From Cognatiluteimonas sedimenti (GTDB lineage Bacteria; Pseudomonadota; Gammaproteobacteria; Xanthomonadales; Xanthomonadaceae), in NCBI RefSeq assembly GCF_022808325.1, contig NZ_JALGCL010000001.1, positions 167,780 to 231,779 of the forward strand: DNA of 64,000 nt, read 5' to 3'. A model generated the notes under the pieces. It saw only the letters and a list, made by a program, of their open reading frames with translations. It did not search any database and was not told where the DNA came from. This document shows positions 34,888 through 45,808 of this stretch, in pieces. The first letter of the stretch is position 1, and each line of letters starts with the position of its first letter. The position numbers and the translations under genes are program-made.

Positions 34888-37350
34888 TCATCCCGCGCGC
34901 CGCCGGGCGCGAAGCCGCTGCCAGGTATCGAGGACGACGACCGCGGCCAACGGCAACCCGATCGCCCAGACCAGCAGCGCCGTCGGCGGGGGCGCGAATC
35001 CGAACAGGCTGGCGACGGCGGGATGCAGGACCGCCAGCGCCAGCACCGCGCTGGCGACGATGGTGACGGTCCAGAACGCTGGATTTGGCGTGCGCAGCGC
35101 CTGCCACAGCGAATCGCCCGAGCGGTGCAGCAGGATCAGGAACAGGTTGCCGGCGACGATCGCGACGAAGGCCAGCGCCGACAGTTGCGCGTGCGGCAGG
35201 CCCGTGCGCAGCGCGATCGCGAAGGTCAGGGCCACGGTGGCGAACATCACCGCGCCTTGCCCGAGCGCACCCAGCATGGTCCAGCGATCCAGCAGTCTTC
35301 GTCCGGGCGCGCGGGGCGGCCGGCGCATGATGTCGGCGGGCGGCGGTTCGCGTTCGAGCACGATCGAACACGCCGGATCGATGATGAGTTCCAGGAACAC
35401 CACGTGCAGCGGCAGCAGCACCGGCGGCGTGCCCACCAGCAGCGGCAGCAGCGCCAGCCCGGTGATCGGCACGTGCACGGCGAGGATGTAGCGCACCGCC
35501 TTGGCGATGTTCTCGTAGATGCCGCGCCCGAGGCGGATGGCGCGCACCACGCTGACGAAGTTGTCGTCGAGCAGGACGATGGACGCGGCCTCGCGTGCCA
35601 CGTCGGTGCCACGGCCACCCATCGCGATGCCGACGTGCGAAGCGACCAGGGCGGGGGCGTCGTTGACCCCGTCGCCGGTCATGGCCACGATTTCGCCGCG
35701 TCGCTTCAGCGCCTGCACCAGCCGCAGCTTGTGCTCCGGGCGCACGCGGGCGAAGACGCTGGCGGACTCGATTTGCCGTGCCAGCGTCGCCTCGTCCCAG
35801 CCTTCCACGTCCGTGCCGCCCACCACGCCGGCGCCGATCGCGATACCGGCCTGCGTGGCGATCGCACGCGCGGTGCCCGCGTGGTCGCCGGTCATCATCA
35901 GCACGCGCACGCCCGCAGCGCGAGCGTCGGCGACGGCTTCGGGTACTGCCGGCCGCAGCGGGTCGGCGAAGCCGATCAGGCCCAGCCATTGCAGCTGGAA
36001 CGCGGCGACATCGTCGGGCAGTGCCGACCCCATCGCGGCGGGCAGGTTGCCGGCGCCGGCGCCGAGCACGCGCAACCCGCGTTGCGTCATCGCCTCCACC
36101 CGCGCGAGCAGTGCCGCGCGCTCGTCCTCCGGCAGCCCGCACAGCGCGAGGATCGTTTCCGGCGCGCCCTTGGCGGCGACGCGCAGCTGGCCATCGTCGC
36201 TGCGCCAGACCTCGACGTGCGCCGGCAACCGGCTCGAGAGCGGGTATTCGCGCAGGCGTTGCCAGCCCTCCGGTTCGGGGGCCAGGCCGGTGCCCGCGGC
36301 GGCCTCCACCACGGCGCGGTCCATCGGATCGTGCGACAGCGGCGGGCACGCGAGCCTGGCCATCGCGATCAGTTCGCCGGTATCGTGGCCATCGAGCTCG
36401 GCGACCGCCATGCGGTTCTCGGTCAGGGTGCCGGTCTTGTCGGTGCACAGCACCGTGATCGAGCCCAGCGCTTCGATCGCCGGCGCATGCCGCACCAGCA
36501 CGTTGTGCCGGGCCATGCGCCACGCACCCAGCGCCAGGAACACCGTCAGCACCACCGGGAACTCCTCCGGGATGTTGGACATCGCCAGGGTGATGCCCGC
36601 CAGGACCGCGTCCAGCCAGCCGCCACGCAGCCAACGGTAGAGCAGCACCATCGCCACGCAGGTGGCGATGCCCAGGGTGGCGAACAGGGCCACCGTCCGC
36701 CGCATTTCGCGCTGCAACGGCGTGCGCTCGACGTCGATGGACGCCAGCGTGTCGCCGATCCTGCCGACCGCCGTGGCGGCGCCGGTCGCGACGACCTCCG
36801 CGCTGCCGCGCCCCCGCACCACCAGGGTGCTGGCGTGCAGTAGCTGGTCGTCGCCGACGCCACCGGCGGCGCGGGCGACCGCAACCGACTCGCCGGTCAA
36901 CAGGGATTCGTCGACATGCAGGTCGGCGCCCTCCAGCACCCGCGCATCGGCGGGGATGCGATCGCCCTCACCGACCAGCAGCACGTCGCCGACCACCACT
37001 TCGCGCGCCGGCACCACCGTGGCCGCGCCGTCGCGCAGGACCCGCGCGCGCGGGCTGCTGAGGTCGCGGAGCGCCTGCAGCGCACGCTCGGACTTGTATT
37101 CCTGGTACAGCGTCAGGCCGATCACCAGCAGCACCGAGGCCAGCAGCAGGGACGCTTCGCGCGGGTCGCCCAACAGCATGTAGATCGCGGCGGCCGCAAC
37201 GAGCAGCAGCAACATGGGCTCGCGCAGCACTTCGGCAACGAGCGTCCATCCGCGCTTGCGCGGCGGTTCCGGGAGCACGTTGGCGCCGTCGCGCCGGAGG
37301 CGGGCGGCGGCTTCGTCAGTGCTCAGTCCCGTCCTGGCTGTGGCCGGCAT
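34888..37350 (-). CDS. P-type cation-transporting ATPase (P2-like)
   Basis: An 820-residue ATP-driven ion pump with about ten helices. Actuator motif LTGES, M4 PEEFP in [16 protein letters not shown], phosphorylation motif [11 protein letters not shown], nucleotide-binding KGAPE, and hinge [12 protein letters not shown] are all present. The PEEFP core differs from calcium PEGLP pumps, so the ion (calcium, sodium/potassium-like, or manganese) is uncertain. The C terminus ends at membrane helices without an extra domain. It is convergent with the CoA-transferase gene and stands as a single gene in a block with likely oxygen-linked functions. Confidence 0.93.
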   Translation of the reverse strand: MPATARTGLSTDEAAARLRRDGANVLPEPPRKRGWTLVAEVLREPMLLLLVAAAAIYMLLGDPREASLLLASVLLVIGLTLYQEYKSERALQALRDLSSPRARVLRDGAATVVPAREVVVGDVLLVGEGDRIPADARVLEGADLHVDESLLTGESVAVARAAGGVGDDQLLHASTLVVRGRGSAEVVATGAATAVGRIGDTLASIDVERTPLQREMRRTVALFATLGIATCVAMVLLYRWLRGGWLDAVLAGITLAMSNIPEEFPVVLTVFLALGAWRMARHNVLVRHAPAIEALGSITVLCTDKTGTLTENRMAVAELDGHDTGELIAMARLACPPLSHDPMDRAVVEAAAGTGLAPEPEGWQRLREYPLSSRLPAHVEVWRSDDGQLRVAAKGAPETILALCGLPEDERAALLARVEAMTQRGLRVLGAGAGNLPAAMGSALPDDVAAFQLQWLGLIGFADPLRPAVPEAVADARAAGVRVLMMTGDHAGTARAIATQAGIAIGAGVVGGTDVEGWDEATLARQIESASVFARVRPEHKLRLVQALKRRGEIVAMTGDGVNDAPALVASHVGIAMGGRGTDVAREAASIVLLDDNFVSVVRAIRLGRGIYENIAKAVRYILAVHVPITGLALLPLLVGTPPVLLPLHVVFLELIIDPACSIVLEREPPPADIMRRPPRAPGRRLLDRWTMLGALGQGAVMFATVALTFAIALRTGLPHAQLSALAFVAIVAGNLFLILLHRSGDSLWQALRTPNPAFWTVTIVASAVLALAVLHPAVASLFGFAPPPTALLVWAIGLPLAAVVVLDTWQRLRARRRAG

Positions 37351-37515
37351 CGTTAGGTGTCCGGTGCGGATCGCTCTGCCTGCATTGGACCACGTGGCCT
37401 GCCGCAACGGCATCCGCCAACGCGAGCCGTGCCGGTGCCGCAGGCGGCTTTCGCCGGGACGAGCGGATGCCAGCGGCGGCGAATCGGCAAGCCCCGGTGC
37501 CGTCGAACCACGGCG

Positions 37516-37788
37516 TTACCGGGCGGACGCGGGCTGCTGCTCGATTTCGCCGAGAATCCGGCCTGCCTCGTCGACCACCAGCCGCGCGCGCCTGCCTTCA
37601 TGGTAGAAGCTGGCGCGATATTGACCGGCATCCTCGTCGAGTCCGCGCTCGCACAGCACGGTGATCTTGCGGTCTTCCAGCAACTGCCGGAACCTGGCGA
37701 CTTCCAGCCCCAGGGCCTCCGCCACCAGCGCGCCATCGATCTCGATCTGGTGGGCCGGGTTGAGTTCGACCGGAATGGGCTTGCCCAT
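37516..37788 (-). CDS. Small DUF6522-like protein
   Basis: A 90-residue cytoplasmic protein. VELNPAHQIEIDGALVAEALGLEVARFRQLLEDRKITVLCERGLDEDAGQYRASFYHEGRRARLVVDE follows the pattern I recall for DUF6522, with a single Cys in LCERG and a basic strand-rich tail. Its function is unknown; relatives are small proteins often near oxygen- or stress-regulated genes. A TGACCTGGGTCA dyad lies 57-68 bases upstream of the start. The next gene upstream is a P-type ATPase on the same strand, 165 bases away. Confidence 0.7.
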   Translation of the reverse strand: MGKPIPVELNPAHQIEIDGALVAEALGLEVARFRQLLEDRKITVLCERGLDEDAGQYRASFYHEGRRARLVVDEAGRILGEIEQQPASAR

Positions 37789-37844
37789 GGCGCAGTTCCC
37801 TTGGCGTGGAATCCCAGCTTCCCGCACGGGAACGTCTCCTGCCC

Positions 37845-37856
37845 TGACCTGGGTCA
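37845..37856 (-). promoter_or_regulatory. TGACC-N2-GGTCA dyad, weak FNR/CRP-like site
   Basis: TGACCTGGGTCA is a perfect 5-base inverted repeat with TGA-N6-TCA core spacing, as in FNR/CRP-family sites, but the outer bases fit poorly (6 of 10). It lies 57-68 bases before the DUF6522-like gene, about the same distance as the better box before the cupin operon. Confidence 0.35.
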
Positions 37857-37947
37857 TCCAGGCGCGCGGCCAGCGCGCGGGGACGACGCGCGCTCGCTTC
37901 CGCGCGTCCAGCCCGCGGGCGGCTTCCGTCGTCCGAGCGACAGCCGC

Positions 37948-39630
<1,683 letters not shown>

Positions 39631-39676
39631 GCTTTTCCTCCTGGATGGATAGTGGCTGCGGCGTACGCCAGCGGCC

Positions 39677-39690
39677 TTGACCTGCGGCAA
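39677..39690. promoter_or_regulatory. Weak FNR-like box between divergent genes
   Basis: TTGACCTGCGGCAA matches 7 of 10 positions of TTGAT-N4-ATCAA. It lies 47 bases before the start of the secretion ATPase and 109 before the divergent PLP decarboxylase. On its own the match is near chance for this GC content. Confidence 0.25.
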
Positions 39691-39798
39691 GCGATGGCGG
39701 CTCGCCCGATCCAGGCGCCAGGAGTGCGGGGTGGCACGGCCTGCTCCTGCAAGCCCGCGGGGCTACGATACCCGCGCCACCGCAGCCGGGAACATCGC

Positions 39799-41196
39799 AT
39801 GAGCAGCCCGTTCGATCCACTCCTCGACCGCGCCCACCGGCACGCCAGTGCCTTCCTCGACGATCTGCCGCAACGTTTCGTCGGCGCACGCGCCGGGCGT
39901 GGGGAAATGATGGCGGCGCTGGACGCGCCATTGCCGCAGCAGGGCGAGGATCCTGCGGCGGTGCTCGACCTCCTCGCCGTGCAGAGCGGGCGTGGCGCTT
40001 CGGGTTGCGCCGCGCCGCGCTATTTCGGCTTCGTCATCGGCGGGTCGCTGCCGGTTGCGCTGGCGGCGGACTGGCTGGTGTCGACCTGGGACCAGAACGC
40101 CGGGATCCACGTCATCTCGCCGCTCGCCGCCGCGCTGGAGGAAATCGCGGCGCGCTGGCTGCTGGAGCTGTTCGACCTGCCGCGCGAAAGCGGCGTCGGC
40201 TTCGTCACCGGCTGCCAGATGGCGCACTTCACCTGCCTAGCCGCAGCGCGCCATGGCGTGCTGCGCAGGGCAGGGTGGGACGTGGAGGCCGATGGCCTCA
40301 ATGGCGCGCCGCGCATCCACGTCGTGGCCTCGCGCGAGGCGCATGTCACCGTCGAGGTCGCGCTGCGCTACCTGGGCCTTGGCATGCGCGCGCTGGTGCA
40401 GGTGGAGTCCGACGACCAGGGGCGGATGCAGGACCAGCGCCTGCGCGAGCTGCTTCCGACCCTGCAGGGCCCGGTCATCGTCTGCGCCCAGGCGGGCAAC
40501 GTGAACACCGGCGCCTTCGATCGGCTGCGCGGGATCGCCGCCGCCGCGCATGCGCATGGCGCGTGGCTGCATGTCGATGGCGCCTTCGGCCTGTGGGCGC
40601 GCGCCAGCGGCGAGGAAGCCGTGCGCGGGCTTGCCGACGGCATCGAGCTCGCCGATTCCTGGGCCACCGACGCGCACAAGTGGCTCAACGTGCCCTACGA
40701 CAGCGGCGTGGCGATCGTGCGCGACGCCGGCGACCACCGCGATGCGATGACCTCCAGCGCCGCCTACCTGATCCAGACCGGGGGCGCCGAGCGCGACGCC
40801 GTCGATTGGGTCCCCGAGTTCTCGCGCCGCGCGCGCGGCATCCCGGTGTACGCGGCGTTGCGCGCCCTCGGTCGCGATGGCGTCGCCGACCTCGTCGACC
40901 GCTGCTGTGCGCGTGCCCGCCAGTTCGCCGGACTGCTGTCTGCCGAAGCAGGCGTCACCATCCTGGCTGACGTCGTCCTCAACCAGGTGCTGGTGCGTTT
41001 CGGCGACGACGACGAGCTCACGCGTGCGGTGGTCGCGGGGATCCAGGCAGACGGCACCTGCTGGGCCAGCGGCACCACCTGGCACGGCCTCGCGGCCATG
41101 CGCATCTCGGTCTCCAACTGGGCGACGAGCGAGGACGACGTCGCCGTCAGCGCCGATGCGATGCTGCGCGTGTTCCGCAGCCTGCGCGAGGCCTAG
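39799..41196 (+). CDS. PLP-dependent aspartate/glutamate-type decarboxylase
   Basis: A 465-residue group II pyridoxal-phosphate decarboxylase. Fold markers: PRYFGFVIGGSLP, ALEEIAARWLLELF, GVGFVTGCQMAHFTCLAAAR, HVDGAFGLWA, and the PLP lysine in TDAHKWLNVPYDSG. It resembles aromatic-L-amino-acid and cysteine-sulfinate decarboxylases, but the substrate cannot be assigned. A very long open frame continues upstream antisense to the secretion ATPase; I chose the ATG at 39799 because coding features begin there. It is divergent from the ATPase. Confidence 0.9.
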   Translation: MSSPFDPLLDRAHRHASAFLDDLPQRFVGARAGRGEMMAALDAPLPQQGEDPAAVLDLLAVQSGRGASGCAAPRYFGFVIGGSLPVALAADWLVSTWDQNAGIHVISPLAAALEEIAARWLLELFDLPRESGVGFVTGCQMAHFTCLAAARHGVLRRAGWDVEADGLNGAPRIHVVASREAHVTVEVALRYLGLGMRALVQVESDDQGRMQDQRLRELLPTLQGPVIVCAQAGNVNTGAFDRLRGIAAAAHAHGAWLHVDGAFGLWARASGEEAVRGLADGIELADSWATDAHKWLNVPYDSGVAIVRDAGDHRDAMTSSAAYLIQTGGAERDAVDWVPEFSRRARGIPVYAALRALGRDGVADLVDRCCARARQFAGLLSAEAGVTILADVVLNQVLVRFGDDDELTRAVVAGIQADGTCWASGTTWHGLAAMRISVSNWATSEDDVAVSADAMLRVFRSLREA

Positions 41197-41360
41197 CAGC
41201 CCCGGCCTGGCAGCACAAAGGACCGCAAGCCCCATCCCGGGCGTGGAGTCAGCGGACGGTGGTGCTTCGTGGCCGACCGCCCCCCGCTGGCCGCGCCCGA
41301 GCCGGCGGCCCGCGGGCCCCGGCCCGGCTGGACGTTACCGGGACCGTGCTTCCTCCGCGC

Positions 41361-42413
41361 CTACATGACCGCCAGCGCGGAGTTGACGAAGTGGCCGGGG
41401 TATTCGTCTCGGATCTGCAGCTTGCGCTCGATCGAGGCGATGATGTGCGAGGCGAAGTTGACCCCGGCCATTTCGCTGCAGGTGAACAGGTTGCCCGGGG
41501 TGAACACGTTCACTTCCAGGATGGTGTCGCCGATGATGTCGATGCCCACCAGAAACATGCCGTCGGCCTGCAGCTTGGGCCGGATCAGTTCCGCCAGGCG
41601 AAGTTCGCGCTCCGTGATCTTCACCGGCTTTGCAGTACCACCGGCATGGATGTTGCTGCGAACGTCGTCCTCGGCGCCTACCCGGCGCATCGCCGCGAAC
41701 TTGCCGTCCACCTGCAACGGGACGCCGTTCATCATGAACAGGCGGATGTCGCCCTTGTCGGCGCCCGGGACCACGGCCTGGGCGATGATGTAGCCGTCGC
41801 GCGAGATCGCCTCCGCCATCTGGTTGAGGTTGCCCGAAGATTTCGAGTTCACCACGAACACGCCCTGTCCGCCGGAGCCCTGCAACGGCTTGAGCACGAC
41901 CTTGCCGCCATTGGCCTTGGCGAAGGCCTTGATGTCGCTGGTGTTGCGGGTGATCAGCGTCTTGGCGCGCACCTCGCGAGGGAACGACTGGAAGTACAGC
42001 TTGTTGATCGCCAGCGAGAGTGATTCCGGGTCGTTGAGTACCAGGACGCCCGCATCGGCGGCCCGGCGCCCGAACTGGATGCCGATGGTCTCCGCCCAGG
42101 GCCGCTCGCTCGCCTCGCGGGACGGATCGCTGCGCAGCATCAGGACATCCAGTTCCTCCACGTCGATCAACCTGCTCTTCCTGCCGGCGTTCTTCAGCGC
42201 CTTGAAGAACTCGTCGCGGCTGCGCGACCTGCCCTTGCCGGGGGGGATCATGCGTGCGTGCACCTGCAGGGTGTCGTCGGGGCTCAGGACGAAATCGCCC
42301 GGGGTGAGGTAGCACACGTCGTGGCCCCGGCGCGAGGCTTCGTGCGCGAGCACCGTCGTGGTGTAGCGCGGGTATTCGGAGTCGATCGAGTTGACGAAGA
42401 AGGCGATCACCAT
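41361..42413 (-). CDS. GshB-like ATP-grasp ligase
   Basis: A 350-residue ATP-grasp enzyme of the glutathione-synthetase-like group, which forms amide bonds between a carboxylate and an amine at the cost of ATP. N-terminal pre-ATP-grasp domain IAFFVNSIDSEYPRYTTTVLAHEASRRGHDVCYLTPGDF; ATP-grasp KPLQGSGGQGVFVV and metal-binding DIIGDTILEVNVFTPGNLF. It lacks the ENV-SPT signature of true GshB, so the product is likely a different peptide or conjugate. It is the last gene of a three-gene operon and starts in a 7-base overlap with the QEGLP gene. Confidence 0.85.
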   Translation of the reverse strand: MVIAFFVNSIDSEYPRYTTTVLAHEASRRGHDVCYLTPGDFVLSPDDTLQVHARMIPPGKGRSRSRDEFFKALKNAGRKSRLIDVEELDVLMLRSDPSREASERPWAETIGIQFGRRAADAGVLVLNDPESLSLAINKLYFQSFPREVRAKTLITRNTSDIKAFAKANGGKVVLKPLQGSGGQGVFVVNSKSSGNLNQMAEAISRDGYIIAQAVVPGADKGDIRLFMMNGVPLQVDGKFAAMRRVGAEDDVRSNIHAGGTAKPVKITERELRLAELIRPKLQADGMFLVGIDIIGDTILEVNVFTPGNLFTCSEMAGVNFASHIIASIERKLQIRDEYPGHFVNSALAVM

Positions 42414-44317
42414 GGCGGGTCTTCCCTGAGCATGTCGATGAAGGATTGGCCCTGGCGCAGACGCGACAGCATCGCGCGCGCGCCGGGGCGTTCGAGGAAT
42501 TCAGGCGTGGCCACCGGTGCCCGCAGCATGCCGCGCGACTCCAGCTCTTCCACCACCGGCACGTGGCGCTCGGCGATCTTGCCGTACCAGAACGGATCGA
42601 GCGGGCGGCCTTCGGCGACCCAGCGCAGTGCCTGCTGGAAGCCACGCAGGTAGATCGCATCCTTGGTCAGGCCGCCGGATCGGAAAACCCGGGTCACGAT
42701 GTTGAATGCCCCATGGGCGGAAAAGCCGTGCTCGCGGTGCAGCAGGCGGTGGCAGGCGATGAAGTCGGCCCCGTCCAGCATCGCCTCGACCACGAGCACG
42801 CGCGCAGCCAGCAGGCGCAAGCGTGCCACCGTCAGGCCCCCGACCAGGAATTCGGCCAGGACGCCCAGCCCTTCCTGCAGGCCTTCATAGCCGGCCAGGC
42901 CGGCGCCAAAGATGCCAAGCCCTTGCTGGTTGCCGTTGACGAAGGTGAGGACGTGCACGCTGATCTCGTGCTGCAGCAGCGGGTCCAGGCGTGGCTTGGG
43001 CACGCTGGTGGCGGTGGAAATCAACAGCGAGCGGCCCGACACCATCAGCCCCGGCCCGATGTCCGCGCGCAGGCAGGTCTCCGCGATGGCGAAAGCGGGG
43101 GCGCGTTGCGCATAGCGCCCAAGCATGCGCTGCGCTTCGGCCTGGACCACGGAGGCATCCACGCGCGGCGCGGTGCCCCGGGTCCCGGGCGGGAACGCCT
43201 CCAGGATCACGCGCGCCAGTTCGAGCAGCGAGCGTTCCACTGCGCCGTATTGCAGCAGGGACACGTAGCGGAAGGCGCTGGTATTTCGTCGCTGCAGCAT
43301 CATCAGCTGCTGGTCCAGCTCGATTCGCTTTTCGCCGAACAGCTGCTCCAGCACCGGGTCCTCGACCGCGCGCAGGTCGATGGCATAGAGACGGCGCTTG
43401 GCGGCATCCGGGTTGATCGGCAGCGGGCGGTAGCGGAATTCCGGCGGCCGGCGTCGCTTGCCGGCTTCGAACTCCTCCCAGGCCTGCAAGGTGTTGATCG
43501 GGGACACGCCCAGGAGGAAATCGAACGAGGCGCTGATCCGGGCGAGCGCGCGGTCGGCGCGGGTGGCGGCCTGGACGAAGCGCCGACGCCCGAAGGAACG
43601 ATGCTGCGGGCGTCCGCCGCGGTCGCGGTCGCGATCGCCGGCGGCGACCCGTTCGACGAAGTGGGCCACCGCCTGCAGCAACGCGTCGGAAACGGCGACT
43701 TCCAGCTGGTGGTAGATCTGCGGGTAGATGCGCCGCCCATCACCCGGGATGCGATGGATCTGCGGGATGCCGAGCGACAGCCGCGAAATCCCCTCGCGGC
43801 CCTCGAGGGCAGCCTGGATCCCGGGCGATGCGGGCAGCAGGCCGGATCTGCGGACTTCGGGTTTTCGCAGGTCGATCTCGATGTCCGCCAAGGCCCGCTC
43901 CAGGGCCTTCGCCACTTCCCGTGCGGCCGGGTCGTCGCTGGCGCCCAGAACGAAGTCGAACGGCTCCAGGCGCGGGCTCTGCTCTTGCACGCTGGCGTCG
44001 CGCGGCAGGTCGTGCAGGTCGACCAGCAGGAAACGCGGGTAATCGGCTTGCAGCTGGTCCAGCAACCCCCCGACCTGGATGCCGGCCGATGCATCGGCCG
44101 GCTCGTCGCCGGCCTCGGGCCAGATCACGCTGGCCGCGCCGATCGAGGCAATCCGCCGCGCGAGGCTGAACGGCGCGTCGGGGTAGCGGGCCAGCAGCAG
44201 GAACGGCAACGGTCGGTCCAGGTACACGCGACCGCCATCGGGCAGGCGGCGGCGATAGGCATGCTCGCCGTCCAGGTGCGGTGCTGGCGGCTTCCGGGCA
44301 GGCGCCCCTGCGCTCAC
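42407..44317 (-). CDS. DUF1704 / QEGLP-motif zincin-like peptidase (MATCAP homologue)
   Basis: A 636-residue protein of the DUF1704 family (flavohemoglobin expression-modulating QEGLP motif). The C-terminal half has the zincin motif HEISVH (His450, Glu451, His455) and LQEGLG (Gln481, Glu482), where Glu482 is the probable third metal ligand. This matches the animal DUF1704 enzyme MATCAP, a metallocarboxypeptidase that trims a C-terminal tyrosine. The N-terminal 270 residues are less conserved and contain Arg-rich segments. It begins with GTG in a GTGA overlap with the upstream gene stop, and its end overlaps the ligase gene, so all three are coupled. Native substrate unknown. Confidence 0.85.
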   Translation of the reverse strand: MSAGAPARKPPAPHLDGEHAYRRRLPDGGRVYLDRPLPFLLLARYPDAPFSLARRIASIGAASVIWPEAGDEPADASAGIQVGGLLDQLQADYPRFLLVDLHDLPRDASVQEQSPRLEPFDFVLGASDDPAAREVAKALERALADIEIDLRKPEVRRSGLLPASPGIQAALEGREGISRLSLGIPQIHRIPGDGRRIYPQIYHQLEVAVSDALLQAVAHFVERVAAGDRDRDRGGRPQHRSFGRRRFVQAATRADRALARISASFDFLLGVSPINTLQAWEEFEAGKRRRPPEFRYRPLPINPDAAKRRLYAIDLRAVEDPVLEQLFGEKRIELDQQLMMLQRRNTSAFRYVSLLQYGAVERSLLELARVILEAFPPGTRGTAPRVDASVVQAEAQRMLGRYAQRAPAFAIAETCLRADIGPGLMVSGRSLLISTATSVPKPRLDPLLQHEISVHVLTFVNGNQQGLGIFGAGLAGYEGLQEGLGVLAEFLVGGLTVARLRLLAARVLVVEAMLDGADFIACHRLLHREHGFSAHGAFNIVTRVFRSGGLTKDAIYLRGFQQALRWVAEGRPLDPFWYGKIAERHVPVVEELESRGMLRAPVATPEFLERPGARAMLSRLRQGQSFIDMLREDPPW

Positions 44318-45120
44318 GCCGGTTGGCCCAGCAGGACTCGTGCCTGCGCGGCGACGTGGCGGATGAAATACCGCATCGCCGCAAGCTCCCCCGGGTCGGG
44401 GGTTCCGGTCCACTCGTCCATGTAGAACTTCTTGAACTCCAGCGCGATCGCGCAGCCGGTCCGGGGATAGCGTTCGTGCACGAACCGCGCCAGCTCGCCC
44501 TTGCCCTGGAAGGCCACGTTCTCGCGCACGTCCAGCCGGCGGCCGTTGAAGTCGAATGCGCGCATCGCCTCCATCAGCGGATCGAGCAGGAAAGCCCAGT
44601 GTTCGCGCGGCATCGAAAACGTGCCGATGTTGATGTCGGGGGCGGACGCCTGCGGCATCGGCGCGGCGTCGGCACCCTTGCGCCGGTGGTTGTAGCTGTG
44701 CACGTCGAGCAGCACGAAGCGGCCGTGCCGCGCCACGATGCCGTCGAGCAGCGCGGCGAGCATGTGGTAAAAGCCGCGGTGGTAATCCTGCAGTCGCCGC
44801 AACAGCGCGCCGGAGGGCGGCGCGCGCCAGACCTGCAGTCCCCAGCATTGCGCGGGATCCAGGTAGATCGCGTCGCCAAGGCCGCGGTTGAGGTCGGCTT
44901 CGAATCGCGATCGCAGCGCGACCACATGGTTGGGCACGTCCATGATCGCCTGGCCGGTATGGGGATCTTCCTCGCGCAGGCGCGCGTCCTCGGGCAGCAC
45001 CATCGCGGCGCAGGTGCTTGCGTCGAGGTCGTGTCCATCATGGATCGCGGTGGCGATGACTGGGTCGTCGCCGCACTGGACGATCCACCAGGGCGGCGGA
45101 GCGGGGCGGGCTGCGGTCAT
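44314..45120 (-). CDS. N-formylglutamate amidohydrolase-like protein
   Basis: A 268-residue protein of the N-formylglutamate amidohydrolase (FGase/HutG) family, a zinc-peptidase-like fold that cleaves N-acyl amide bonds. Motifs seen: DGHDLDASTC near the N terminus, RFEADLNRGLGDAIYLD, GRFVLLDVHSYNHRR (metal-binding HSYNH region) and NVAFQGKGELARFVHE, then ALEFKKFYMDEWTG. It is not in a histidine-degradation context; instead it leads an operon with a DUF1704 peptidase and an ATP-grasp ligase. Its role is thus likely deacylation or hydrolysis of a novel conjugate. Confidence 0.88.
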   Translation of the reverse strand: MTAARPAPPPWWIVQCGDDPVIATAIHDGHDLDASTCAAMVLPEDARLREEDPHTGQAIMDVPNHVVALRSRFEADLNRGLGDAIYLDPAQCWGLQVWRAPPSGALLRRLQDYHRGFYHMLAALLDGIVARHGRFVLLDVHSYNHRRKGADAAPMPQASAPDINIGTFSMPREHWAFLLDPLMEAMRAFDFNGRRLDVRENVAFQGKGELARFVHERYPRTGCAIALEFKKFYMDEWTGTPDPGELAAMRYFIRHVAAQARVLLGQPA

Positions 45121-45317
45121 GGCGATACGATTGCCGATGCTGTGTGGCCGATGCGTGTAGGAATCGGCGGAATGCCGCTGCCCGACGGCGTCGCGAAACG
45201 GCATTCGACGCCAGTGGAAGGGCTGTTCTCCAGTATCCGAGGCTTGTCCAGCCCTTGCGCTTGCGTTCAGCGACCGCGCGCCTTTCCCTGCGTGATGCGT
45301 GATCGACTGTCGTCGGG

Positions 45318-45331
45318 TTGACCCCGATCAA
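45318..45331 (+). promoter_or_regulatory. FNR/ANR-like box before the small Cys-tailed protein
   Basis: TTGACCCCGATCAA matches 9 of 10 positions of TTGAT-N4-ATCAA. A CATCAT -10-like hexamer lies at 45354-45359, 29.5 bases from the box centre, exactly the spacing of class II FNR promoters. The downstream start is at 45401. The rest of the spacer 45121-45400 shows nothing else. Confidence 0.65.
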
Positions 45332-45400
45332 GGTCGCCGCATTCCGGCTCTTCCATCATTGCGCGGCCGGGAAACCCCGGTTTCCCATGGAGAAATCGCA

Positions 45401-45640
45401 ATGCAGTTCGAACTGTCCACCCCCAACCTCGATGCCGCGAAACTCGCTGCCGCACTGCGACCGCTGGATCCCGATGCGCGCGTCGTCTTCGATGCCGGGC
45501 GCGGCCGCCTCGAGGTGATTTCCGTGGCCACCGCTGCACAGGTGCTGGGCGTTCTGGACGGAATCGGCTGCCCGGCGACGCCGCTGGAGAAGGAAGTCCA
45601 CATCAGCGGCGGCAGCACCTGTTGCGGGCACTGCAGCTAG
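45401..45640 (+). CDS. Small Cys-tailed protein, likely oxygen-regulated
   Basis: A 79-residue protein with a heavy-metal-associated-like or ferredoxin-like pattern of two beta-alpha-beta units (LDAAKLAAALRPLDPDARVVFDAGRGRLEVI and AAQVLGVLDGIGCPATPLE) and a tail ISGGSTCCGHCS. The closing CCGHC could bind metal or a cluster, but it is not the CxxC of true HMA domains. GGAGA lies upstream of the ATG. An FNR-like box and matched -10 precede the gene. I do not recognise a named family. Confidence 0.72.
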   Translation: MQFELSTPNLDAAKLAAALRPLDPDARVVFDAGRGRLEVISVATAAQVLGVLDGIGCPATPLEKEVHISGGSTCCGHCS

Positions 45641-45808
45641 AACTGGAGAGACGTTCCCCGGGGTCGCGACCGGCAGGCGCGGCCGTTGCCGGGGGCGGAT
45701 GTGGCCCGGCAACCCTGGATTGGCCCTTCCGTCCCCCTGCCTCGCTTTGTGCCGACGGGACCCCTGCGTCGTGATCCCGGCGCCAGCTTTGGCTGCTGGC
45801 TTCCGGCC

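Noticed and set aside
39677-39690. FNR-like box as a strong site.
   Set aside because: Only 7 of 10 positions match; I list it with low confidence and do not count it as evidence by itself.
42446-44425. 659-codon plus-strand open frame opposite the DUF1704 gene.
   Set aside because: The DUF1704 gene has a zinc motif and coupling overlaps; the antisense frame has neither.
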